NCBI GenBank assembly: GCA_035632055.1
Contig: DASQHO010000054.1
Location: 1-64,000 of the forward strand
DNA from: REEB95 sp035632055
GTDB taxonomy: Bacteria > Pseudomonadota > Alphaproteobacteria > ATCC43930 > CGMCC-115725
Length of the DNA: 64,000 nt
Direction: 5' to 3'
The translations under genes and the position numbers were made by a program. Below are positions 24,612-33,624 of the stretch, piece after piece (within the stretch, counting starts at the first letter, position 1; every line of letters begins with the position of its first letter). Under the pieces are notes generated by a model. That model had not been told where the DNA came from. It worked only from the letters and a program-made list of their open reading frames with translations, and did no database searches.

Positions 24612-25070
24612 TTAGCGGGAGTCCATTTGGTCGTAATGGTGCTTGAGGTTCCAGGCAATGAACAGCAGGCACACGACAAACAGCGCGTAACCCGCTGATT
24701 CCGCTGCGCCGTGCGCATCGGCGGCCAGGAATAGGCCGCCGATGCCGATGGAGACCAACAACGCGACCAGTAGCAGCAGTGATTCTGGCCGCTGGACCGA
24801 AATGTCGAATGTCCAGCCGCGCGCCGGACGATCGCAAGCACGTTTCACGAGCCAAATCAATGCGACGAGTGCCAAGCCAGCGGTGAATAAGCCGGTCGCG
24901 TACGTATCCGGGCCGCCGGCACCGCTGGCGGTAACGAAGCCGAGCAGCGACGCGCAGCCGAGCAGTACGCCTGCTAGCCATGGCGCGATCCAATTCCATA
25001 TTTCGCGCAATGGCATGCGCTGCGCGCGCCGCGTTGCGGGTTCTGCTGCGCGCGACGGGTCATCGTCCAT
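24612..25070 (-). CDS. four-helix membrane protein of unknown function
   Basis: The 152-residue protein has a charged N-terminus, four hydrophobic segments (about residues 26-48, 57-75, 93-112 and 120-141), and a polar C-terminus rich in His, Tyr and Asp. ATG 25070 fits a short N-terminal tail; an extension to 25109 is possible. It is convergent with the MFS gene, 23 bases apart. No family is recognised. Confidence 0.55.
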   Translation of the reverse strand: MDDDPSRAAEPATRRAQRMPLREIWNWIAPWLAGVLLGCASLLGFVTASGAGGPDTYATGLFTAGLALVALIWLVKRACDRPARGWTFDISVQRPESLLLLVALLVSIGIGGLFLAADAHGAAESAGYALFVVCLLFIAWNLKHHYDQMDSR

Positions 25071-25147
25071 GATGCCGCGCTCCACGCTCGTTTTCTGTCG
25101 AATTGTCAACGGTGGCGCGAACCCAAAGTTCCGCCGCGCGGGCAGCG

Positions 25148-25774
25148 CTAGAAGTGCAGGCTGCTCGCCGCCAAACCGTCGAGTACGAATTGTGCCGCCA
25201 GCGCCGCCAAGATGAGGCCCAGGACCCGGCTGATGACGTTGGCGCCGGTGATACCCAACAGACGAGACAGCCGTACGGCCGACAGCAGCGCTACGAGGGT
25301 CAATGCGAGCACGACGGCAAGCGCGGCAATAACTGCTGCTGTGGCCTCGGGCGTTCCGGCGCGACCGACAAGGAGCACCGTCGAGGTCAGAGCGCCGGGG
25401 CCGGCCAGCAGCGGAAAGGCGAGTGGAAAGACCGCAACGTCGTCGCGTCGCCGGGCTTCTTCGCGTTCAGGCGGCGTTGGTGCGTGGAAACCCGACGGCC
25501 TCGCAAAGGTCATGTCGATCGCCAGCAGGAACAGCAATACGCCACCCGCGATGTGAAAGGCGGCAATTGAGATTCCCAGCGCCTGCAGCAAGGGCGCGCC
25601 ACCAAACGCGAAGACCAGAAGCAGAACCGCCGCGACTGAAACGCCGCGCAACGCAGCATCGCGCTGCTCCCGACGGCTCCAGTCGTGCGTCAACGTCGCG
25701 AAAACGACCGCAGTGCCGATCGGATCGATGATCACGCCGAAGATAACGAAGCTATCGATCAGGATCGCAGCCAC
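25148..25774 (-). CDS. MarC family integral membrane protein
   Basis: The 208-residue protein shows MarC features: FVIFGVIIDPIGTAVVF near the N-terminus, the middle helix HIAGGVLLFLLAIDM, FPLAFPLLAGPGALTS after a basic loop, and ISRVLGLILAALAAQFVLDG at the end. MarC proteins have six helices, and their transport role is unsettled. There is no in-frame ATG at the right place. GTG 25774 with GAGGCG upstream gives the normal family length. It starts seven bases after the glutamate dehydrogenase stop and is probably co-transcribed. Confidence 0.85.
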   Translation of the reverse strand: MAAILIDSFVIFGVIIDPIGTAVVFATLTHDWSRREQRDAALRGVSVAAVLLLVFAFGGAPLLQALGISIAAFHIAGGVLLFLLAIDMTFARPSGFHAPTPPEREEARRRDDVAVFPLAFPLLAGPGALTSTVLLVGRAGTPEATAAVIAALAVVLALTLVALLSAVRLSRLLGITGANVISRVLGLILAALAAQFVLDGLAASSLHF

Positions 25775-25781
25775 GGCCGCC

Positions 25782-27047
25782 TCATGGGAACAGGCCGCGC
25801 AGCTGCTTGCCAGCACGGACTTTTTCGACGCCGATGGCCATCGCTGCGATACGGTTCGAGACCCGGTCGTTGCGGCCGCGCCGGGCGACGAGGCGGAAGG
25901 CAGTTTCCAGAATTTGCTCAAGCCGGTGATTGACTTCGGTCTCGGTCCAGAACAGCTGCTGCAAATCCTGCACCCATTCGAAATAGGAGACGATGACGCC
26001 GCCCGAATTGCACAGAATATCGGGGATGACGAATATCTCGTTCTGGCGCCGGTCGAGAATGGCGTCGGCGCCCGGCGTCGTCGGACCGTTTGCGCCTTCA
26101 GCCAGGATGCGACACTTGAGCTGGTCGGCATTTTTTTCGGTGATTACCTGTTCGATGGCGGCAGGAACCAGCACCGTGCAAGCCTGAGTCAGCAGCTCGT
26201 CGGCGCCGATAGCCGCCTCCTTCGACCAGCCGGCGAGGACGCCGCCGTGCGTTCGCGCGTGCGCCTCGATCGCATCGAGTGGCAATCCGCGGTCGTCGTA
26301 ATAAGCCGCAGTATGGTCTGCTAGGCCGATGATCTTCATGCCCGTGCGGCGCGCAAGGGTCGCCGCAGCAACGGAACCGACGTTGCCAAAGCCTTGGACG
26401 ATCGCGGTCGCCTCGATGGATTTGAGTCCCATCGTCTCGAGCGCCCGTGCCACGAGGTAGGCAATCCCACGCCCGGTCGCCTCGCGGCGGCCGACTGTGC
26501 CGCCAACGCCGACCGGCTTGCCGGTGACAATCTCAGTGACCGCATGACCTTGAAACATCGAATAGGTATCCATGAACCACGCCATGACCTGCTCGTTGGT
26601 GCCCATGTCGGGCGCCATGATGTCAGTACGTGGTCCGACGAACGGGATCATTTCCTGCATGTAGCGGCGCGATACGGCTTCGAGCTCGCGCCTCGACAAT
26701 GCGCGCGGATCGCAGGCGACGCCGCCTTTGGCGCCGCCATATGGCAAGCCGACGAGCGCGCATTTCCAACTCATCCACACGGCCAATGCAGCCACTTCAC
26801 CGAGCTCGAGCCGTGGCGCGAAGCGCGTGCCGCCTTTGGTAGGGCCGAGCGTCAGATGGTGCTGCACGCGATAGCCAGCGAAGATCTGCGTGCGGCCATC
26901 GTCCATGTTGACCGGAACGGCGACAGTCACGGCGCGTTTCGGATAAAGCAGACGGTCGCGCTCATTTTCGGGGATGCCGAGATGATCGGCGACGGTATTG
27001 AATTGCTTCCGCGCCATCTCGAAGACCGGGCCTGAATACACGTCCAC
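25782..27047 (-). CDS. Glu/Leu/Phe/Val dehydrogenase (glutamate dehydrogenase type)
   Basis: The 421-residue enzyme matches hexameric small glutamate dehydrogenases, which interconvert glutamate and 2-oxoglutarate with NAD(P). Visible are the catalytic lysine region LPYGGAKGGV (about residues 102-111), substrate-binding Lys in GPTKGGTRF, PDMGTNEQVM, and the Rossmann motif GFGNVGS. The preference for NAD or NADP cannot be told. It lies upstream of marC on the minus strand and downstream of no clear regulatory site. Confidence 0.92.
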   Translation of the reverse strand: MDVYSGPVFEMARKQFNTVADHLGIPENERDRLLYPKRAVTVAVPVNMDDGRTQIFAGYRVQHHLTLGPTKGGTRFAPRLELGEVAALAVWMSWKCALVGLPYGGAKGGVACDPRALSRRELEAVSRRYMQEMIPFVGPRTDIMAPDMGTNEQVMAWFMDTYSMFQGHAVTEIVTGKPVGVGGTVGRREATGRGIAYLVARALETMGLKSIEATAIVQGFGNVGSVAAATLARRTGMKIIGLADHTAAYYDDRGLPLDAIEAHARTHGGVLAGWSKEAAIGADELLTQACTVLVPAAIEQVITEKNADQLKCRILAEGANGPTTPGADAILDRRQNEIFVIPDILCNSGGVIVSYFEWVQDLQQLFWTETEVNHRLEQILETAFRLVARRGRNDRVSNRIAAMAIGVEKVRAGKQLRGLFP

Positions 27048-27121
27048 GCACGCCTCCGTCGCGCCGCCAAAGCGGCACAGTATCCAAGTTTAATGTGACA
27101 AAGACCAGGGCGCCGCGCTGC

Positions 27122-27814
27122 TCAGCGCGTATGTATCGTCGCCTGACGCAGCGGTACCGCCGGCGAGGTCAAAATGATCTCGATTGGCGATCCGTTCTCC
27201 CAGACTTTGAACGCGATCGGGACCCCACGATCATCGAGCCACACGACACCGCGTTTCTGTCCATCGATCTGATACTGGTGAAGAAGACGTGCCTGGCCGT
27301 CGAACATCACTGCCGTCCAATTGCCGCCGCTGATGTGCACGGTCTCAATCCGGCCGCTCTTGGTTGACATCACCACATGTGCATTGAGGAATCTGGGCGA
27401 CCACGGATTGGACGTTCGCACATCGGCTGGCGCCAGAATCGTGCCGTCGGGCGTCGTAATTGCGAAGGCGTTACCGCGCGCTTGACCCGATATTTCGACG
27501 CTGACGCCGTTGGTCGTGGTGACGCCATGGAACGCGACAAGCCGGCCATTGTGCCAATCCTCGCTGCGCGTCGCATTCTGGCGGTAGACGACGATCCCAA
27601 GTAACCGCACCGCGACATGCAGCACGGTTTCGACGTGCGTGCGATCGCCCGATTGGTCGATGACGTTCGTATAGGTGCCGATGTGCCCGAATGTTGGGTG
27701 CTCGACTTCGTATTGGTAGGTTTGCGTGTTGGCGCACGCGGGCCGGGCGAACGCCAATAGCGCGGACACCAGAATGAGAGCGGCACCGGTCGGCAGCAGC
27801 CGGGCTCGTGTCAT
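27122..27814 (-). CDS. secreted protein, DUF6134-like
   Basis: The 230-residue protein starts with a basic tip and hydrophobic core ending in PACA, a clear Sec signal peptide (about residues 1-28). The mature part is beta-rich (YQYEVEHPTFGHIGTY, VEISGQARGNAF) and resembles periplasmic DUF6134 proteins of unknown function. ATG 27814 is preferred to 27850 because it puts the signal sequence at the N-terminus. It is probably periplasmic. The family call is from memory and moderately sure. Confidence 0.5.
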   Translation of the reverse strand: MTRARLLPTGAALILVSALLAFARPACANTQTYQYEVEHPTFGHIGTYTNVIDQSGDRTHVETVLHVAVRLLGIVVYRQNATRSEDWHNGRLVAFHGVTTTNGVSVEISGQARGNAFAITTPDGTILAPADVRTSNPWSPRFLNAHVVMSTKSGRIETVHISGGNWTAVMFDGQARLLHQYQIDGQKRGVVWLDDRGVPIAFKVWENGSPIEIILTSPAVPLRQATIHTR

Positions 27815-27875
27815 GCATTCGTACGAACGTGCGAATGAAAATGCCACCAAATCACTCGCGCTAGCGGTTCTCCGC

Positions 27876-28334
27876 CTATTGCCGCGAAATTTGTCCCATG
27901 TCCGGGTCGATCAGAACGCGGAATTTCTGACCGTTGTCGCTCACCAGGGCCGTGAATTTGGTGCCGACCGGGCGGAAATCGCTAAACGACGCATAGCCTT
28001 GCGCCTCAAGTACGTTAAGCGCAGCAGTGGCCCGGTCACCTTCCGGGTTGTCGAGATCGGCAACTGGCGTCTCGCCGGACGCGGGTAGCGCCGCTCGGCT
28101 CGTTGTGCCTCCGCTGGGTGCGGCGGCACCAAGCGCATGCGGGGCTACGCCAAGCCCCTCGCCGGTCGCCACGGCTGGCGACGACACGACAGCGGCGGAC
28201 CGCGCTGGTGCGACCGCGGAATATTGTGCTGCGGGCGCGCCGTATGGCGACGGTGTTGCGTTCGGCCAAGCCTGGGCATGCGCCGTACCGCCCATGGCCA
28301 AGGTGGCCAGTAGGACGAGAGCTGCGCATTTCAT
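27876..28334 (-). CDS. secreted small protein with PepSY-like C-terminus
   Basis: The 152-residue protein has a signal peptide with cleavage after AHA (about residue 20), a Pro/Ala/Ser-rich linker (about 22-90), and a C-terminal module of about 55 residues with a helix (ATAALNVLEAQGYASFSDF) followed by strands ending FRVLIDPDMGQI. That pattern is like PepSY-type domains. ATG 28334 follows GGAGGG. A second secreted protein with a similar small domain is at 46344-46646. The role is unknown. Confidence 0.6.
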   Translation of the reverse strand: MKCAALVLLATLAMGGTAHAQAWPNATPSPYGAPAAQYSAVAPARSAAVVSSPAVATGEGLGVAPHALGAAAPSGGTTSRAALPASGETPVADLDNPEGDRATAALNVLEAQGYASFSDFRPVGTKFTALVSDNGQKFRVLIDPDMGQISRQ

Positions 28335-28490
28335 CGAACCCTCCATGATACGCGGTTGGTCGTCGACGGGCGCCGATTCCAACCATTTAGGCCAAATGAT
28401 GCGCCCGATTTTGGCGGTTTGAAGGCAATTCCCGCATGCCTGTAGCCACTGGTGGTGCCCCGACTGATTTTCTATAGTTAGACGCGATCC

Positions 28491-28874
28491 ATGGCCCGCA
28501 GTTTCACCCGGCCGCCGCGTCGGCACACTGGCCCGTTCGACGATTATGCGCAGTTTTGGGCGCACTATTTGCGGGAGCACGGCCGTGCCGAAACGCGGCT
28601 TTGGCATTTTTTCGGTACCGGTGCCGCGATGGTCTGTGTCGCCGGCCTCTTCGCAACAGGCAGTCTTTGGTTTTTGGCTGGCGCGATCGTGGCCGGATAT
28701 GGCCCAGCGTGGTTGGCGCACGCGATGATCGAAGGCAACCGGCCGGCCACGTTCACGCACCCATTGTGGTCGCTGATCAGCGACCTACGCATGTTTGGCC
28801 TCTGGTTGAGTGGACGTCTGGGAAGCGAATTGGCGCGCGCGGGCGTTCCGGTGCGGCGCCATCGCGGCCGCTGA
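28491..28874 (+). CDS. Mpo1-like (DUF962) membrane protein
   Basis: The 127-residue protein contains the DUF962/Mpo1 features FWAHYLREHGRAETRLWHFFG (broken here at about residues 22-41) with conserved histidines, two to three hydrophobic segments, and GPAWLAHAMIEGNRPATFTHP. Yeast Mpo1 is an iron-dependent dioxygenase acting on 2-hydroxy fatty acids. Bacterial members are mostly untested. It ends four bases before rpiA, on the same strand. Confidence 0.75.
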   Translation: MARSFTRPPRRHTGPFDDYAQFWAHYLREHGRAETRLWHFFGTGAAMVCVAGLFATGSLWFLAGAIVAGYGPAWLAHAMIEGNRPATFTHPLWSLISDLRMFGLWLSGRLGSELARAGVPVRRHRGR

Positions 28875-28878
28875 GCGA

Positions 28879-29583
28879 ATGCCGGATTCGCAAGCGGCGA
28901 TTGACGGCTTCAAACGTGCGGCGGCGGAGCACGCTGTTGCAATGATTACCGATGGCATGACCGTTGGGCTTGGCAGCGGCACCACTGCCGAATTCGCGCT
29001 TGCGGCGATGGCAGCGCGCATCGCGGGCGGCCTGCGGGTTGTCGGCGTTCCGACATCGGAACGCACGGCCAAACTCGCGCGCCGGCATGGAATCCCGTTA
29101 ATCCCGTTCGACGGCCGGTCGATCGATCTGGCTATCGATGGCGCCGATGAGATCGAACGCGGCACACTCAACCTCATCAAAGGCGGTGGCGGTAGTTTGG
29201 TGCGCGAAAAGCTGGTTGCGCGTGCTAGCCGGCGATTCGTCGTGATCGCCGATGACCGCAAACTGGTCGACCAACTTGGCAGCCATACGCCGCTGCCCGT
29301 TGCATTACTGCCATTCGCACGGGCGCGCGCGCTCATCGGACTTGCAGATGTCGGCGCCCCCGGAGTGATTCGTCAGGTTAACGGTCGCGATTTCGTCACC
29401 GACGACGGTTTGATGATCGCCGACTGCACATGCGGCACAATCACCGATCCGCTGACGCTCGCGACGCGCGTTGTAGCGATTCCCGGCGTGATCGATTGCG
29501 GTTTGTTCGTTGGCCAGGCCAAGGAGGGGATCGTCGCCGGCGCGTTCGGTATCCGGACGTTTATGCCAGCGCCGCGTTCGTAG
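28879..29583 (+). CDS. rpiA: ribose-5-phosphate isomerase A
   Basis: The 234-residue protein has the RpiA signatures GLGSGTTAEFA (about residues 30-40), DGADEI (about 84-89) and KGGGGSLVREK (about 97-107, with the catalytic glutamate and lysines). It interconverts ribose 5-phosphate and ribulose 5-phosphate. It opens the stretch that also holds gnd, zwf and pgl, so the whole oxidative pentose phosphate branch is local. ATG 28879 with GAGCGA upstream is preferred to frames that overlap the preceding gene. Confidence 0.95.
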   Translation: MPDSQAAIDGFKRAAAEHAVAMITDGMTVGLGSGTTAEFALAAMAARIAGGLRVVGVPTSERTAKLARRHGIPLIPFDGRSIDLAIDGADEIERGTLNLIKGGGGSLVREKLVARASRRFVVIADDRKLVDQLGSHTPLPVALLPFARARALIGLADVGAPGVIRQVNGRDFVTDDGLMIADCTCGTITDPLTLATRVVAIPGVIDCGLFVGQAKEGIVAGAFGIRTFMPAPRS

Positions 29584-29634
29584 TGTCCGAAGCACCGCTG
29601 CCACGAGCCTCTAGCGCGCCCACGCTGTATCGGT

Positions 29635-29660
29635 TGAACCAATCTGCCAGTGCCGCCGTT
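29635..29660 (+). promoter_or_regulatory. EcfG-type general stress promoter before the NepR-like gene
   Basis: TGAAC (29635-29639), 17 bases, CGTT (29657-29660) matches the EcfG consensus GGAAC-N16/17-CGTT at all but the first base. It would start transcription near 29668, about 100 bases before the NepR-like gene, as expected for the autoregulated anti-sigma factor. Confidence 0.5.
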
Positions 29661-29771
29661 TGAATACTGAGGCGCGAAGTGATCCGATGGTCCGGTACGG
29701 CTACCGATCGAATTGCATGGCGGCCACGGCAGAGTCGCTGCCGGTGCGACCCACGGCTTGAGCGCGATCCG

Positions 29772-29960
29772 ATGCCGACAGCGGCTGCCCGCGACAAACG
29801 GCGATCAATATCCGGCAAAGCATCGTCGCCCAAGCCGCCGACGCGGGCCGAGTTTGACCGGATTGCGGCCGCGTTGCGGGAAATATATAGCCGCATTGCC
29901 GCGGAACCCCTACCGCACCGACTCGTCGAATTGCTGAGCCGTCTTAGGTTCCGTGATTAA
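29772..29960 (+). CDS. nepR: NepR-like anti-sigma factor
   Basis: A 62-residue basic protein with a flexible N-terminal half (Lys, Arg, Pro, Ser) and a C-terminal helix pair, IAAALREIYSRIAAEPLPHR then LVELLSRL, which is the NepR pattern (LR-x2-Y-x6-P-[LV]-P-x-R, then LL-x2-L). NepR binds and holds EcfG until phosphorylated PhyR takes it away. An EcfG-type promoter lies upstream and an EcfG-like sigma factor lies at 37209. No phyR gene is in this window. The ATG at 29772 gives the usual NepR length; longer frames upstream add Arg-rich residues unlike the family. Confidence 0.6.
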   Translation: MPTAAARDKRRSISGKASSPKPPTRAEFDRIAAALREIYSRIAAEPLPHRLVELLSRLRFRD

Positions 29961-30139
29961 ACGGACATGCCCAATGGAATCTCTACCCCGCGTAACGGCA
30001 TTATTCGCCAAATTGCCCGAACTGCACGCGTGTCGAATGGCGAAACCGCCGTGACAGATCATGATGGGTTGAACGCCGCCCGATCGCCAGCGGCGATTTG
30101 CTTGACAGCGTCCGCAAGGGCAGCCGACGGTCGTATCGC

Positions 30140-31957
30140 ATGACTGCGCCAAACAAGCCGGCGGCACGGATCGAGGATTATGCGCTGATCGGCAATTGCG
30201 CGACCGCAGCGCTCGTCGGCCGTGACGGGTCGATCGATTGGCTAGCGCTGCCGCGTTTCGACGCTGCGGCGTGTTTCGCCGCATTGCTCGGCACGCCCGA
30301 CAATGGCCGATGGTTAATCGCGCCAGCCGAACCCGTGCGCAGCGTGTCGCGGCGCTACCGCGGCAATACGATGATTCTCGAAACTGAATTCATCTGTGAT
30401 TCGGGCGTTGTCACGTTGATCGATTTCATGCCCAAGGCTCGGCAAGGCGTGGTGGACGTGATGCGGGTCGTCCGCGGCGACCGTGGTGCCGTGCCGATGA
30501 AACTCGATGTGAATTTTCGGTTCGATTACGGCAACACCGTTCCATGGCTTCGCCGGCGCGCACACGGCGTACAGATGATCGCCGGCCCCGAAGCCGTAGT
30601 GCTGCGGACCTCTGTCGAACTCAAAAATCACGGCAAGGGCACAATTGCGGATTTTACTGTGCGTGCCGGCGAACGCGCGTCATTCACGGTCACTTGGTGG
30701 CGTTCATACGACGACGAGCCGCCGGGGCTCGATCCGCGGGCGGCGCTTGACGACACTGAAGATTATTGGCGGAAGTGGAGCGGACGCTGCACACCTGAGG
30801 CGGGCGGCGAATGGCACGACGCGGTGATGCGCTCGCTGCTGACGCTCAAAGCGCTCACCTATGCGCCGACCGGCGGCATTGTTGCCGCTCCGACCACGTC
30901 ACTTCCGGAACAGCTCGGTGGCGGGCGCAATTGGGATTATCGGTATTGCTGGCTGCGCGATGCCACCTTCACGCTGTTCGCATTCATCCTTTCCGGCTAT
31001 GTCGAGGAAGCCAAGGCGTGGCGGGAGTGGTTGCTCCGGGCAGTCGCCGGTGCGCCCGCCGACATGCAGATCATGTACGGCATCGCCGGCGAACGGCGGC
31101 TAAGCGAGCACGAACTGCCGTGGCTCGCCGGTTACGCCGGCAGTCGGCCGGTGCGGATCGGCAACGCCGCACATCTGCAACGGCAGCTGGATGTTTTTGG
31201 CGACGTAATGGACGTGTTCTATACCGCGCGCGTCCACGGCGCGGAGCCTGAAGATGACACCGAACGCGTCCAGCAGCAGTTGCTCGAATATCTCGAAGGC
31301 AATTGGCAAAAGCCCGATTCCGGCATCTGGGAGGCCCGTCACGCCGAGCAGCGCAATACCCATTCCGCCGTTATGGCATGGGTTGCGTTCGACCGCGCTG
31401 TCCGCTCGGCGGAGAAATTTGGTCTCAAAGGTCCGGCCAAACGCTGGGCAGCAGTCCGTGATCAGATCCATCACGAAGCCTGTACCCATGGCGTCGATCA
31501 CGAACGCGGCGTATTTGTGCAGCAGTTCGGCGGCAAGGCACTCGACGCGGCGCTGTTGCGGATTCCGCTGGTCGGGTTCCTGCCGCCCGACGATCCGCGC
31601 GTGGCTAAGACGATGGATGCGGTTGCCCAGGAACTGACGTACGACGGGCTGGTACGGCGCTATATTCCCGAGCAGGCGCCCGACGGATTGTCCGGTGACG
31701 AAGGTGCGTTCTTGATCTGCTCCTTCTGGCTCGCTGACAATTATGCGCTGGTCGGGCGGCGGCGTGAGGCGCGGACATTGTTTGAGCGGTTACTGGCGTT
31801 ACGTAATGACGTTGGCTTGCTTGCCGAAGAATACGATCCGCACGCCAGACGGCTCTTGGGAAATTTTCCGCAGGCTTTTTCGCACGTCGGCCTCATCAAC
31901 ACGGCACACAATCTAAGTCTGCACCGCGGGCCACCCGGACACCGGGTGGTAGGCTAG
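30140..31957 (+). CDS. glycoside hydrolase family 15 protein (trehalase/glucoamylase-like)
   Basis: The 605-residue protein has an N-terminal beta-sandwich (begins IEDYALIGNCATAALVGRDG) and a C-terminal (alpha/alpha)6 barrel with NWDYRYCWLRDA (about residues 263-274) and the general acid/base motifs SGDEGAF and EEYDP. Related bacterial GH15 proteins hydrolyse trehalose; others act on alpha-glucans. No signal peptide is seen, so it is cytoplasmic. With otsA 6 kb away, a trehalose-cycling role is attractive. It ends convergent with the YqjE-like gene, overlapping by four bases. Confidence 0.88.
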   Translation: MTAPNKPAARIEDYALIGNCATAALVGRDGSIDWLALPRFDAAACFAALLGTPDNGRWLIAPAEPVRSVSRRYRGNTMILETEFICDSGVVTLIDFMPKARQGVVDVMRVVRGDRGAVPMKLDVNFRFDYGNTVPWLRRRAHGVQMIAGPEAVVLRTSVELKNHGKGTIADFTVRAGERASFTVTWWRSYDDEPPGLDPRAALDDTEDYWRKWSGRCTPEAGGEWHDAVMRSLLTLKALTYAPTGGIVAAPTTSLPEQLGGGRNWDYRYCWLRDATFTLFAFILSGYVEEAKAWREWLLRAVAGAPADMQIMYGIAGERRLSEHELPWLAGYAGSRPVRIGNAAHLQRQLDVFGDVMDVFYTARVHGAEPEDDTERVQQQLLEYLEGNWQKPDSGIWEARHAEQRNTHSAVMAWVAFDRAVRSAEKFGLKGPAKRWAAVRDQIHHEACTHGVDHERGVFVQQFGGKALDAALLRIPLVGFLPPDDPRVAKTMDAVAQELTYDGLVRRYIPEQAPDGLSGDEGAFLICSFWLADNYALVGRRREARTLFERLLALRNDVGLLAEEYDPHARRLLGNFPQAFSHVGLINTAHNLSLHRGPPGHRVVG

Positions 31958-32385
31958 CGTTTGCGTCGCGCTGTTTTGCCGACTCTTTCGGCGGCGGCCG
32001 CCCCGCTCAGCGCCGCCAGGGTCAGGAGGAGCCATCTGTGCTCGTGAATTAGCGGAGCAAAATCGCCACTTTCGATAGCGGTTGCTAGCGTGCTGTTGAC
32101 GGTCTTCGGTCGGCTGCGCGCGAGGCAGTATCCGCCACCGATCAATCCACCGGCCATGAGGATCAGAACGCCGGCACAAATCAGCGGCGCGCCCCAAGGG
32201 CCAACGACCGGCAGTAACCAGATCCACAAGGCTGCGACAGCGCAGCCGAAGCCGCCGGCAACGACGGCGAACGCCAGGACGACCAGAAGCACGGCGGTCG
32301 CAATGCGGGGCGCTCGCTTCCGGATGCGTTCAAATGTGGTGATTTCGGCTAGAATGGCTAACGCGAGATTGACAATGCCGCCCAT
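31954..32385 (-). CDS. YqjE/holin-superfamily membrane protein
   Basis: The 143-residue protein has two strong hydrophobic segments (about residues 28-52 and 60-81), charged flanks and a possible third near the C-terminus. This is the phage holin 3_6 (YqjE-like) pattern. In many proteobacteria such proteins are paired with a DUF883 (YqjD) protein, exactly as here, 13 bases downstream of that gene. It is not evidence for a prophage. YqjD/YqjE proteins are linked to stationary phase in E. coli. Confidence 0.65.
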   Translation of the reverse strand: MGGIVNLALAILAEITTFERIRKRAPRIATAVLLVVLAFAVVAGGFGCAVAALWIWLLPVVGPWGAPLICAGVLILMAGGLIGGGYCLARSRPKTVNSTLATAIESGDFAPLIHEHRWLLLTLAALSGAAAAERVGKTARRKR

Positions 32386-32398
32386 CCGCGTCAGCGAC

Positions 32399-32701
32399 CT
32401 AGCGAAGAACCAGTCGGCTGCCGATGAAGCCCAGACCGAAAGCGATCAACAAGCTCGTCAGCGGCCGCTCCTCGACTTGGCGAGCCAGTGCTTCGGCACC
32501 GCGCTCGCCTTCGGCAAGCGCCTGATTGTAGAGCCGGCGCGCCTCATCGGACATTTCCTCGACTTGGCCCGTGATGTTGTGCAACGCGCCCGACTTTACG
32601 TGCTCCATAAGACGCGCGAGATCCTTGCGCAAGGTGTCGATGTCGTCGCGGATTGCATCGAGGTCGGCACCATTGGCCCGGGCTTTCACGGCGTCACTCA
32701 T
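32399..32701 (-). CDS. DUF883 (ElaB/YqjD-type) membrane-anchored protein
   Basis: The 100-residue protein is an amphipathic helix over most of its length (LDAIRDDIDTLRKDLARLM, then a Glu/Ala-rich stretch), with one C-terminal membrane anchor TSLLIAFGLGFIGSRLVLR. That is the YqjD/ElaB/YgaM layout. In E. coli the family binds ribosomes and membrane in stationary phase. The start at 32701 has a TAGGAG site. It precedes the YqjE-like gene on the minus strand. Confidence 0.8.
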   Translation of the reverse strand: MSDAVKARANGADLDAIRDDIDTLRKDLARLMEHVKSGALHNITGQVEEMSDEARRLYNQALAEGERGAEALARQVEERPLTSLLIAFGLGFIGSRLVLR

Positions 32702-32820
32702 TGTAACTCCTACGGCTGCATGGCCGATCAACGTTACTTGCATTGAAAAGCATGACCGAATCCGCAGAAAACACAAGGCCAGCGAATGGCGCGTACGCTG
32801 GGTCGCGAGGCGTCAGATGG

Positions 32821-33624
32821 CTACATTCGCCGACGCAAGTCGGCCGTGGGTCGCGGCGACGCAAAGATCGGGTCGAGCATCGCGTCCCATAAATGAACAC
32901 CGCCAGTCATACCGTCAGCATTGGGCACGACCTTCACGTCGCGCGGCAGCTTGAAATCGATCAGGCGCGTGTTGCCGCCGCCGAGGTAAAGCCGATCGAA
33001 ATTCACCAGGGTGCGAACAATTTCGATCGTCTTGCGCAAGCGGCGGTTCCAGGTGCGTGCGCCTTTTTTGTCGACCGCCGCGTTGCCGAGATATTGGTCG
33101 TAGGTCTTGCCCTTGAGGAGCGGATGCTGGCCGAGTTCGAGATGCGGCAGTAAACGCCCGTCGTCGAATAGAGACGAGCCGATGCCTGTCCCGAGGGTGA
33201 GCACGCATTCGAGCCCGCGCCCATCGATCGCGCCAAGGCCTTGGACGTCGGCATCGTTGAGGACCCGCGCCGGTTTATGCAGTTGCCGAGTTAGCGCGCG
33301 GTCGAGCTGGAAACCAGCCCAACGCTCGGTGCCGAGATTGGGGGCGGTATGGACGCGTCCGCGGCGGACAAAACCGGGGAAGCCGACCGAGATGCGGTCA
33401 TAGTGCGGCAACATGCGTGTGAGATCGCTGATGGCGCGCAGTAGCGCTTGCGGCGTCGCGGGTTGCGGCGTTCGCACGCGCACCGGTGCGGCGATCATTA
33501 CGCCGGTGCGGTCGAGCACCGAGGCCTTGACGTGCGAGCCGCCGACGTCGACCGCCAGCGTGAAGGGCGGCGTGGCGCGTTCGATTGTCGCGGCGTTCGG
33601 CAGGTGTCCGGCTTCACGCGTCAT
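32821..33624 (-). CDS. ROK-family glucokinase, polyphosphate-glucokinase-like
   Basis: The 267-residue kinase has the ROK phosphate motif AVDVGGSHVKASVLD (about residues 24-38), NDADVQGLGA (about 123-132, with the catalytic-type Asp) and TLGTGIGSSLF (about 143-153). The run with ELGQHPLLKGKTYDQYLG resembles polyphosphate/ATP glucokinases. It lacks the zinc-binding cysteines of sugar-specific ROK repressors. Its ATG overlaps the pgl stop by four bases. In the operon gnd-zwf-pgl-kinase it supplies glucose 6-phosphate to the pentose phosphate branch. The phosphate donor is inferred. Confidence 0.8.
   Translation of the reverse strand: MTREAGHLPNAATIERATPPFTLAVDVGGSHVKASVLDRTGVMIAAPVRVRTPQPATPQALLRAISDLTRMLPHYDRISVGFPGFVRRGRVHTAPNLGTERWAGFQLDRALTRQLHKPARVLNDADVQGLGAIDGRGLECVLTLGTGIGSSLFDDGRLLPHLELGQHPLLKGKTYDQYLGNAAVDKKGARTWNRRLRKTIEIVRTLVNFDRLYLGGGNTRLIDFKLPRDVKVVPNADGMTGGVHLWDAMLDPIFASPRPTADLRRRM

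Noticed and set aside
31954..32385. Prophage remnant because of a holin-like protein
   Set aside because: It pairs with a DUF883 protein as in yqjD-yqjE, and no other phage genes are near.
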